Below are positions 7,448-14,042 of a DNA stretch of 64,000 nucleotides, one piece after another. The position numbers and the translations under genes were made by a program. Origin of the DNA: Aestuariibaculum marinum (GTDB lineage: Bacteria > Bacteroidota > Bacteroidia > Flavobacteriales > Flavobacteriaceae); contig NZ_JACVXD010000002.1 in assembly GCF_014596975.1 (NCBI RefSeq), positions 490,280 through 554,279 of the forward strand. Direction: 5' to 3'. The notes beneath the pieces were generated by a model. It ran no database searches and was not told the origin of the DNA. It saw nothing but the letters and a program-made list of their open reading frames with translations. Positions within the stretch are counted from its first letter, which is position 1. Every line of letters starts with the position of its first letter.

Positions 7448-8761
7448 TTGGACCCTGAGCCCGCCAGTTTTAGTAGTTTAATAGCAGCAGTTGATTATTC
7501 AGTTGTTTTTGGTTTTGTGTTATTATTTATACTGCTATGTTCTTCAGCACTTATTTCTGGAGCTGAAGTTGCCATGTTCTCACTTTCACGTAGCGATATT
7601 GAAAAAGGTTTAGAGGAGAAGTCTAGACCCATTCAAATCATTTCAGAGTTATTAGACCGTCCTAAGAAATTATTGGCGACTATTTTGGTAGCTAATAATT
7701 TTATTAACATTGCGGTCGTTATTTTGTTTGCCTACTTAAGTAGCTTTGTGTTTTCAGGAATAACATCGGCCTTAATAAAGTTTGTGATAGAGGTGGTTAT
7801 TGTAACCTTTTTAATTTTATTATTCGGGGAAATTTTACCTAAAATTTATGCCAGCCGTAACAATTTAAAGTTTGCGCTGTTTATGGCGTATCCTTTAAAG
7901 GTTCTAGATGTTTTATTGTCACCTTTAAGTTTGCCAATGCGAAGCGTAACTCTGGCGATTCATAATAAACTGGGAAAGCAAAAATCTAATTTAAGTGTCG
8001 ATCAGTTATCGCAGGCTTTGGAGTTGACCAGTGAAGAGGATACGACTACAGAGGAGCATAAAATATTACAGGGTATTGTAAATTTTGGTAATACCGATAC
8101 CAAACAGGTGATGCGCCCAAGAATTGATATTTTTGCGCTTAATATTGAGCAGAAATATGCCGATGTCCTTGCCGAAATTATAGACAATGGCTATTCCCGA
8201 ATTCCGGTCTATCAGGATAATATCGATACGATAAAAGGTATTCTTTATGTGAAGGATTTATTGCCATATATCGATAGGAAACAGTTCGATTGGACCAGCT
8301 TAATTCGTGAACCTTTTTTCGTGCCTGAAAACAAAAAACTGGATGATTTAATGACGGAGTTTCAGGAAAAGAAAGTGCATTTAGCAGTTGTGGTTGATGA
8401 GTATGGAGGAACTTCAGGGCTGATTTCTTTGGAAGATATTATTGAAGAAATTGTTGGTGATATCAGTGACGAGTTCGACGATGAAGATTTAACCTATTCA
8501 AAACTCGATGATCACAATTTTGTGTTTGAGGGGAAAACAGCGCTGAAAGATTTTTATAAGATTATTAAAATTGAAGATGAAACGATTTTCGAAGAAAATA
8601 AAGGCGAAGCAGAAACGATTGCCGGTTTTGTGTTAGAGATTTCAAAAAGTTTTCCGAAGTTAAACAGTAAAATAAATTTTAAAAATTTCGTTTTTAAAAT
8701 TGAAGCTTTAGATAAGAAACGTATAAAGCTTGTAAAATTTACCATTCTTGATGAAGAATAA
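7448..8761 (+). CDS. gldE: Gliding motility-associated protein GldE (CNNM/CBS protein)
   Basis: A 437-residue inner-membrane protein with a DUF21/CNNM domain of three to four membrane segments (about residues 15-190), a CBS-domain pair (about 200-335; MRPRIDIFALN, VVDEYGGTSGLISLEDI) and a CorC/HlyC C-terminal domain. Known: in Flavobacterium GldE assists the gliding lipoprotein GldD. The start is TTG (MDPEPASFSS); the next ATG falls inside the first membrane segment, and MDPEP is the usual N-terminus as I recall it. It overlaps gldD by 11 bases, so translation is probably coupled. A general CorC-like ion-transport role is the alternative. Confidence 0.88.
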   Translation: MDPEPASFSSLIAAVDYSVVFGFVLLFILLCSSALISGAEVAMFSLSRSDIEKGLEEKSRPIQIISELLDRPKKLLATILVANNFINIAVVILFAYLSSFVFSGITSALIKFVIEVVIVTFLILLFGEILPKIYASRNNLKFALFMAYPLKVLDVLLSPLSLPMRSVTLAIHNKLGKQKSNLSVDQLSQALELTSEEDTTTEEHKILQGIVNFGNTDTKQVMRPRIDIFALNIEQKYADVLAEIIDNGYSRIPVYQDNIDTIKGILYVKDLLPYIDRKQFDWTSLIREPFFVPENKKLDDLMTEFQEKKVHLAVVVDEYGGTSGLISLEDIIEEIVGDISDEFDDEDLTYSKLDDHNFVFEGKTALKDFYKIIKIEDETIFEENKGEAETIAGFVLEISKSFPKLNSKINFKNFVFKIEALDKKRIKLVKFTILDEE

Positions 8762-9338
8762 TATTTACTTACTCTTATTTATAGTACTATGTATGTCTTG
8801 CGGCGACGATTATGTGCCCAAGCCAAAAGCATTTTTAAGATTAGATTATCCGCAGCACAAATACGTTAGGCCTGATTTTACAGGGTTGCCGTTTTCGTTT
8901 GAAACCAATAACCTGGCAACCGAAGTAAATGTAAAACCTATGCGAGCAGCAACCGAGAGTTACGGTATAGATTTGCAATATCCTTCAATGAAAGGAACCA
9001 TATTTGTAACGTATAAGGCTGTTAATAATGATAAAAAAGTATTGGAAAAGTATTTGCGTGATGCTGAAAAGCTGACTATAGAGCACATGATTAAAGCAGA
9101 AGAGGTTCCTCCAATGTTTCCTTTTGAAAACAAGAAAGAGAGAGTTTATGGTGTTTTCTCTGAAGTAAAAGGTGATGTGGCTTCGCCAGCACAGTTTTAC
9201 GTAACCGATAGCGTGAATCACTTTTTAACAGGGTCGTTGTATTTTTACGCGAAACCTAATTACGATTCTATTTTACCAGCAGCAAATTATCTTGAAAAAG
9301 ATATTCAGCATATTATGGAAACCTTAAGGTGGAAATAA
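8751..9338 (+). CDS. gldD: Gliding motility lipoprotein GldD
   Basis: A 195-residue lipoprotein (lipobox CMSC, Cys17) with the typical YVPKPKAFLRLDYPQHKY stretch after the signal. GldD is essential for gliding and type IX secretion-linked surface motility in Flavobacterium; its exact place in the motor is not settled. I chose ATG at 8751; a TTG lies three bases upstream. The gene ends at a long perfect terminator, closing the gldE-gldD unit. No other gld or spr gene is in the window. Confidence 0.9.
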   Translation: MKNNIYLLLFIVLCMSCGDDYVPKPKAFLRLDYPQHKYVRPDFTGLPFSFETNNLATEVNVKPMRAATESYGIDLQYPSMKGTIFVTYKAVNNDKKVLEKYLRDAEKLTIEHMIKAEEVPPMFPFENKKERVYGVFSEVKGDVASPAQFYVTDSVNHFLTGSLYFYAKPNYDSILPAANYLEKDIQHIMETLRWK

Positions 9339-9340
9339 AA

Positions 9341-9372
9341 AAAACGTCTAGATTTCTAGACGTTTTCTTTTT
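9341..9372 (+). terminator. Intrinsic terminator after gldD
   Basis: Perfect inverted repeat AAAACGTCTAGA/TCTAGACGTTTT with T-rich 3' flank. The A-rich left side could also act for the convergent gene. Confidence 0.85.
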
Positions 9373-9415
9373 AAGTTATTGTGTATTGTAAAGCAACAGG
9401 GCTTTGTGTCAGGTT

Positions 9416-9802
9416 TTATTCAATTGAAAAATGTTCAACGGTTTTCATGTTGCTTACTTTATAAGTGTCGCTAACCAAAGTTACAGTTTCTGTTAAGTTT
9501 TTAGGGGTAACCATAGCGTCGTTGTATTCAACCATCGCTAGTTTTTTATCGAAATCTACTTTAGCCGATTTTACACCATCCATTTTAGCTAATTTATTTT
9601 CAATGGTTTTAGCACATCCCATCATACAAGTCATGCCTTCAACAGTAAACTCTGCTTTAGCGTAAATGGCATTTGGGTCTAACTTTTGAGCAGTATTGGT
9701 TGTAGCAACTTCAATAGTTTTTATTTCAGCTTCAGCTTTATTTTTGCAGTTAAAAGCGAGAAGAGATAATAAGGCTATAAAGAATATGTTTTTCATTTTC
9801 AA
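9416..9802 (-). CDS. Lipoprotein with heavy-metal-associated (HMA) domain, CX3C variant
   Basis: A 128-residue protein with a signal sequence ending in FNC (Cys19), so probably a lipoprotein, and one HMA fold at about residues 50-118 (FTVEGMTC, GVKSAKVDFDKK). The metal site reads CMMGC (Cys59, Cys63), three residues between the cysteines instead of the usual two. Likely a periplasmic copper or other soft-metal binding protein; no efflux ATPase is beside it. MKMKN or MKNIFF could be the start. It is transcribed divergently from the EamA transporter. Confidence 0.8.
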   Translation of the reverse strand: MKMKNIFFIALLSLLAFNCKNKAEAEIKTIEVATTNTAQKLDPNAIYAKAEFTVEGMTCMMGCAKTIENKLAKMDGVKSAKVDFDKKLAMVEYNDAMVTPKNLTETVTLVSDTYKVSNMKTVEHFSIE

Positions 9803-9828
9803 TGATTTTAAAAGGTATTAAGAATCAC

Positions 9829-9836
9829 AAAATTAG
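9829..9836 (-). promoter_or_regulatory. Promoter -7 element for the HMA lipoprotein
   Basis: TAATTTTG on the minus strand, 26 bases before the start codon. Confidence 0.55.
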
Positions 9837-9868
9837 TAAATAATACGGTTTATTGCTTTTAGAAATTC

Positions 9869-9876
9869 TAATTTTG
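9869..9876 (+). promoter_or_regulatory. Promoter -7 element for the EamA transporter
   Basis: TAATTTTG, 22 bases before the GTG start; it is 32 bases from the divergent element of the HMA gene. Confidence 0.55.
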
Positions 9877-9898
9877 TGGCCTAAAACAAAAAAGCTAG

Positions 9899-10774
9899 GT
9901 GAAAAGTCAAAATTTAAAGTGGGTATATTTATTTATACTCTCGTTAATCTGGGGGAGTTCTTTTATTTTAATTAAAAAATCACTTTTAGGGTTAACACCG
10001 ATGCAACTCGGGGTTTTGAGAAATTTAATAACGTCTTTAATTTTATTGGCTTTAGGGTTTAGAGGCTTGAAAAGTGTAACCTTAAACGAATGGAAATGGT
10101 TAGCTGTCTCGGGGCTGGTAGGGTCTTTTATTCCGGCATTTTTATTTGCTATTGCAGAAACTGAAATTGATAGTGCTGTAACTTCGGTACTAAACTCTTT
10201 GGTACCCATGCATACGTTTTGGCTGGGGCTGGCCTTTTTTAATATTCCGTCTTCTAAACGTCAGTTTTTAGGTTTAGTTATCGGGTTTATAGGATCTTGT
10301 ATTTTGATGTTGAATGGCGCTGATATCAATCCGAATCAAAATTACTGGTATGCTGGATTTATACTTTTATCTGGTTTAATGTACGGTTTAAATGTGAATA
10401 TAATCAAACGTTATTTACATAACGTCAAACCATTAACCATTGCGGCAGGAAATTATACGGTAATCTTTTTTCCGGCCATAATTATGTTGTTCTTTGTAGA
10501 TTTCTTTTCAGAAAAGACATTTAGAAATCCAGAGTTCAAAATGTCCATGGTGTATATAACAACCTTGTCATTTTTTGGTACAGCGATGGCAAAAATCATG
10601 TTTAATAAACTGGTTAAAATCAGTACGCCTGTATTTACGTCGTCGGTTACTTATGTTATGCCTATCGTCGCTTTAATGTGGGGATTTCTTGATGGTGAGC
10701 GGTTTAGTTTGGTTCAGGGAGGGGCTAGTTTTGTAATTCTTTTAGGTGTTTTTTTAGTGCATCGCCGACAGTAA
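9899..10774 (+). CDS. EamA-family (DMT superfamily) transporter
   Basis: A 291-residue integral membrane protein with about ten predicted helices and two EamA repeats. The first begins LIWGSSFILIKKSL and the second around residue 148 (YAGFILLSGLMYGLNVNIIKRYL). The family exports or imports small metabolites in the inner membrane; the substrate cannot be read from sequence. The start is GTG at 9899, supported by the promoter just upstream and by the first helix beginning a few residues later. Confidence 0.85.
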   Translation: MKSQNLKWVYLFILSLIWGSSFILIKKSLLGLTPMQLGVLRNLITSLILLALGFRGLKSVTLNEWKWLAVSGLVGSFIPAFLFAIAETEIDSAVTSVLNSLVPMHTFWLGLAFFNIPSSKRQFLGLVIGFIGSCILMLNGADINPNQNYWYAGFILLSGLMYGLNVNIIKRYLHNVKPLTIAAGNYTVIFFPAIIMLFFVDFFSEKTFRNPEFKMSMVYITTLSFFGTAMAKIMFNKLVKISTPVFTSSVTYVMPIVALMWGFLDGERFSLVQGGASFVILLGVFLVHRRQ

Positions 10775-10864
10775 CTTTCAGATATTCAGTTGCTAATAAT
10801 TGAATTTAAATTATTTTTTTTCAGGAATTTTCACGAAATTTAAGAGAATTAATTTCTAGTAAAA

Positions 10865-11308
10865 ATGAAAAAAATAGCTCTTCCTATCCGATTTGGTCTG
10901 GTTACCAGTGCCGTATTAATTGCTTATTTTCTAATTCTTGCTTTATTTCATAGGCATATTTATCCGGCGTTTAGTTTCTTTAATGCGGTTATAACTGCTT
11001 TTGGAATTTACGAAGCTATTAAGCTAACCAAGTTAGAAAAGCCTGAAGCATTTTCGTATGGTGAAGGTTTTAAAACCGGCTTAATAACAGGTTTTATTGC
11101 AGCAATATTATTTACATTCTTCTTCTTGTTTTACATCACTGAAATAAATGCAGGTTTTCTATCAGAATTATTTAAAGTGCTTAATGGTGGATTAGATGCT
11201 GATACAGGCTTAGTTACCTTTGTTGTTCTAATCATGGGATTCGCCACTACAGTCATTGCAACTCTGGTAGTTATGCAATTTTTAAAAAATAGTACGCAAA
11301 CTAAATAA
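10865..11308 (+). CDS. DUF4199 family membrane protein
   Basis: A 147-residue protein with four predicted membrane helices (about residues 8-28, 35-55, 72-95 and 118-142) and a short polar loop EKPEAFSYGEGFKTG. It resembles the DUF4199 family of Bacteroidota, whose function is unknown. It lies between the EamA transporter and the rplU promoter and appears to be a single gene. Confidence 0.7.
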   Translation: MKKIALPIRFGLVTSAVLIAYFLILALFHRHIYPAFSFFNAVITAFGIYEAIKLTKLEKPEAFSYGEGFKTGLITGFIAAILFTFFFLFYITEINAGFLSELFKVLNGGLDADTGLVTFVVLIMGFATTVIATLVVMQFLKNSTQTK

Positions 11309-11312
11309 AACG

Positions 11313-11343
11313 TTTGTAAATTAATTAATTAGCAGTATATTTG
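11313..11343 (+). promoter_or_regulatory. Promoter of the rplU-rpmA operon
   Basis: TTTG (11313-11316), 19 bases, then TATATTTG (11336-11343): a textbook Bacteroidota promoter. It leaves a leader of about 55 bases before the rplU ATG. Confidence 0.85.
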
Positions 11344-11403
11344 CACCCGCCTTATATAAGGTTAGTAGTATTTATAACAAATTTAATTAATAAACGTTAC
11401 GCT

Positions 11404-11886
11404 ATGTACGCAATTGTAGAGATAGCAGGGCAACAATTTAAAGTTGAAAAAGACCAAAAAGTTTTTGTTAATCGTTTAGCAACAGAAGAAGGTGAAGCAG
11501 TATCTTTTGATAATGTACTTCTTTTAAGCGATGGTGACAATGTAACTGTAGGCGCCCCGGCTATAAACGGAGCTCAGGTAGGAGCAAAAGTTTTAAAGCA
11601 CCTTAAAGGTGATAAAGTAATAGTTTTCAAGAAGAAACGTAGAAAAGGTTACCGTGTAAAAAACGGTCACAGACAAGCTTTAACAGAGATTGTTATTGAA
11701 AGTATCGTTGCTTCAGGTGCTAAGCCAGCTGCTAAAGCTGAGAAAAAAGCAGAAGCTCCTAAAGCTGAAGCATCTCAAGATTTAAGCGCTTTAACTGTTG
11801 CTGAATTAAGAGAAATGGCGAAAGCAAAAGATATTTCAGGATATTCTTCAATGAAGAAAGCCGATTTAATTGCTGCTTTAAGTTAA
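11404..11886 (+). CDS. rplU: 50S ribosomal protein L21 with C-terminal extension
   Basis: 160 residues. Residues 1 to about 102 are a normal bL21 (MYAIVEIAGQQFKVEKDQ, KRRKGYRVKNGHRQ). Most bL21 proteins stop there. Here an Ala/Lys-rich linker is followed at about 126-160 by DLSALTVAELREMAKAKDISG and KKADLIAALS, which resembles a SAP or Rho-N-like helical nucleic-acid-binding module. The ATG at 11404 is chosen because the longer open frame begins inside the -7 promoter element. Co-transcribed with rpmA 23 bases downstream. Confidence 0.95.
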   Translation: MYAIVEIAGQQFKVEKDQKVFVNRLATEEGEAVSFDNVLLLSDGDNVTVGAPAINGAQVGAKVLKHLKGDKVIVFKKKRRKGYRVKNGHRQALTEIVIESIVASGAKPAAKAEKKAEAPKAEASQDLSALTVAELREMAKAKDISGYSSMKKADLIAALS

Positions 11887-11909
11887 TAACAAAATAAAAT
11901 CGAAATAAA

Positions 11910-12170
11910 ATGGCACATAAAAAAGGAGTCGGAAGTTCGAAAAACGGTAGAGAATCAGAATCGAAACGATTAGGTGTTAAGATTTTTGGTGGTCAAGCTG
12001 CATTAGCTGGAAACATTATCGTTAGACAAAGAGGTAACACACACCACCCAGGTGAAAATGTTTACCAAGGTAAAGATCATACTTTACACGCTCAAGTTGA
12101 TGGCGTTGTAAAATTCACTAAAAAGAAAGACAACAAGTCTTACGTTTCTATCGAGCCTTTCGAAGCTTAA
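11910..12170 (+). CDS. rpmA: 50S ribosomal protein L27
   Basis: An 86-residue bL27 starting [22 protein letters not shown], with no N-terminal cleavable extension as found in Firmicutes. [17 protein letters not shown] is the family core. The N-terminal tail reaches the peptidyl-transferase centre. It forms an operon with rplU and ends at a strong terminator. Confidence 0.97.
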   Translation: MAHKKGVGSSKNGRESESKRLGVKIFGGQAALAGNIIVRQRGNTHHPGENVYQGKDHTLHAQVDGVVKFTKKKDNKSYVSIEPFEA

Positions 12171-12192
12171 GAAACAATCTTTTTAAAATATT

Positions 12193-12224
12193 AAACCCTT
12201 TCTGTTTACAGGAAGGGTTTTCGT
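12193..12224 (+). terminator. Intrinsic terminator of rplU-rpmA
   Basis: 12-bp stem AAACCCTTTCTG/CAGGAAGGGTTT with one wobble pair and a 4-base loop, followed by a short T-run. Confidence 0.85.
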
Positions 12225-12312
12225 GTTTAATAATTAAAACTTAATATTAAATACATGTTTAAGTAATACAGGCTGCGTTTTTTTAAGGTTTTTATAAAAT
12301 AGAACTTTAATT

Positions 12313-13884
12313 GTGCCTTACTTAAAATTACTTTTATCTCCCTTTTTTTTAATCATGTCTCTTTATTTGCAGGCTCAGGATACTATATATTCTGCTAAAG
12401 TTGATTTAAAATTTAGCTCACTTAAATCCCAATTACAGTCTGCGCAAACTAAAAACGACTCGTTTACTGTAGCTTCGGTTTACATGAAGCTTGGAATGTT
12501 TTATAGAAGTTTGGGTTTAGACAGTGAAGCTGTAAAGCAATATCATTTAGCACAGCAATTTCATAGTGACACGGATACATTATTTGTTGGTCTTAATAAT
12601 CATTTAGCTGAAATTCATCTTGACCTTAAACAGTATGGTGAGGCTAAATCATATTTGTTACAAAGCTTGAATGTTTCAAAACGTTTGAATTATAAAAAAG
12701 ATTTGGCTGAAACGAATGCTTTATTAGGAAGTGTTGCAGAAAAACAAAAGCAATATGAAGAGGCTTTAAACTACCAGGAAACAAGTTTGGTGCTTTTTAA
12801 GTCCTTAAATGACAGTACAGGCTTGGCGATAACCAACGAAAATATTGGGAGCATATACGAAGATTTAGAAGATTATGATTTGGCCTATCAGTATTTTTCT
12901 AAGGCTTTTAATTATGCGAATCACAGCATATCTGATGTTAAAATTAATATCATCAATAATTTAGGTGATGCCAATCGGAAATCCGGGAATTACGATAAAG
13001 CACTTCATTATACACAGCAGGCGTTAAAGTTGGCACGCGAGACAAAAAATGGATCTCAGATTGAAAGTGCTTTAAAGGATCTAGCCAGAACATACGCAGA
13101 AAAGGGAGATTTTCACAAGGCCTATCAGTATTTAAGTGACCAGATGATTGCTAATGAGCAAGAACTGAAGCGTCATAATGCGGAATTGGTGAGTTCTATG
13201 CAAATTTTGCATGATGTAAAGGAGCGTGAAACAGAAGTTCAGTTGTTGAGTAAACAAAATGAATTAAGTAAACAAAGACAGGTAATCATTGGTTTATTCG
13301 CTGTTGCCTTAACAATGATCTTTATTGGTGTTCTGATGTATTTCAGGAAAAAAAAGAAACAAGAAAAAACGATTCTTCAATATAAACAACAGCTACTGCA
13401 AGCGGATTTAGAGCGTAAAACTTCCGAAGAGAAAGCATTAAAACGCGAAATAGATATTCAGGTGTCGGCACTTACTAATTATAGTTTGAATCTGGCGCAG
13501 AAAAATAAAATGCTTTCCGATGTTTCCAGAACCTTGTTAAATGTAAAAGACAGGAATAGCGAACTTGTAAAAAGTAAACTTGAGAGTTTGGCAAAGGATA
13601 TTAATTTCGAATTATCACAACAAAATGAATGGAGTGAGCTCTTAGGTTTCTTTGGACAAATTCATCCGGGATTCTTCGATAAATTAAAAGAAAAGGCCAA
13701 AGAAGAATTGTCGGCTTCCGATTTGCGTTTGTGCATGCTTATCAAATTAAATCTGTCTTCAAAAGATATGGCATCTATTCTTCATATTACACCCGATAGT
13801 GTTCGAATTGCGCGTTACCGTATGCGAAAAAAATTGCCACTTCAGCCTAAACAAAAATTAGATGAGTTTTTGGCAAATGTGTAG
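12313..13884 (+). CDS. TPR-repeat, membrane-anchored HTH regulator
   Basis: A 523-residue protein: signal sequence (MPYLKLLLSPFFLIMSLYLQAQ), about six TPR repeats in the periplasmic half (residues 50-280), one membrane helix (about 325-343, IIGLFAVALTMIFIGVLMYF), a cytoplasmic coiled coil, and a LuxR/GerE-like helix-turn-helix at the end (ASDLRLCMLIKLNLSSKDMASILHI). The architecture suggests that an extracytoplasmic signal is passed to DNA. The start is GTG at 12313, needed to complete the signal peptide; the alternative is ATG at 12355. It precedes the receptor-phytase pair on the same strand and is its likely regulator, by inference. Confidence 0.8.
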   Translation: MPYLKLLLSPFFLIMSLYLQAQDTIYSAKVDLKFSSLKSQLQSAQTKNDSFTVASVYMKLGMFYRSLGLDSEAVKQYHLAQQFHSDTDTLFVGLNNHLAEIHLDLKQYGEAKSYLLQSLNVSKRLNYKKDLAETNALLGSVAEKQKQYEEALNYQETSLVLFKSLNDSTGLAITNENIGSIYEDLEDYDLAYQYFSKAFNYANHSISDVKINIINNLGDANRKSGNYDKALHYTQQALKLARETKNGSQIESALKDLARTYAEKGDFHKAYQYLSDQMIANEQELKRHNAELVSSMQILHDVKERETEVQLLSKQNELSKQRQVIIGLFAVALTMIFIGVLMYFRKKKKQEKTILQYKQQLLQADLERKTSEEKALKREIDIQVSALTNYSLNLAQKNKMLSDVSRTLLNVKDRNSELVKSKLESLAKDINFELSQQNEWSELLGFFGQIHPGFFDKLKEKAKEELSASDLRLCMLIKLNLSSKDMASILHITPDSVRIARYRMRKKLPLQPKQKLDEFLANV

Positions 13885-13894
13885 CAAAACTTAA

Positions 13895-13966
13895 CGCTAT
13901 GTTACGCTAATGTTAATGTTGCCTTGTTATATACCCTAAGTACGGTGGTTTGTTACGGTTTGTTAA
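13895..13966 (+). repeat. Short tandem direct repeats upstream of the receptor gene
   Basis: Two pairs of near-identical repeats lie between the regulator and the receptor. ACGCTATGTT is followed by ACGCTAATGTT (from 13894 and 13904). GGTTTGTTAC is followed directly by GGTTTGTTAA (13947-13956 and 13957-13966). The 10-base spacing places copies on one face of the helix, as expected for a regulator binding site. The proposed partner is the TPR-HTH protein (inference). Confidence 0.45.
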
Positions 13967-13977
13967 CACTAGCTTTA
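13949..13977 (+). promoter_or_regulatory. Possible promoter of the receptor-phytase operon
   Basis: TTTG (13949-13952), 17 bases, then TAGCTTTA (13970-13977), one base off the -7 consensus. It leaves a 65-base leader. The imperfect -7 would suit a promoter that needs an activator. Confidence 0.4.
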
Positions 13978-14042
13978 GCTATTTGAGAGTGTTGGTTGGT
14001 AGTTTTGCTCCAAGAATTTAACTAAAAACAATCAACTCAAAA

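Noticed and set aside
11341-11403. Upstream start for rplU
   Set aside because: It begins inside the -7 promoter element; L21 starts MYAIVEI.
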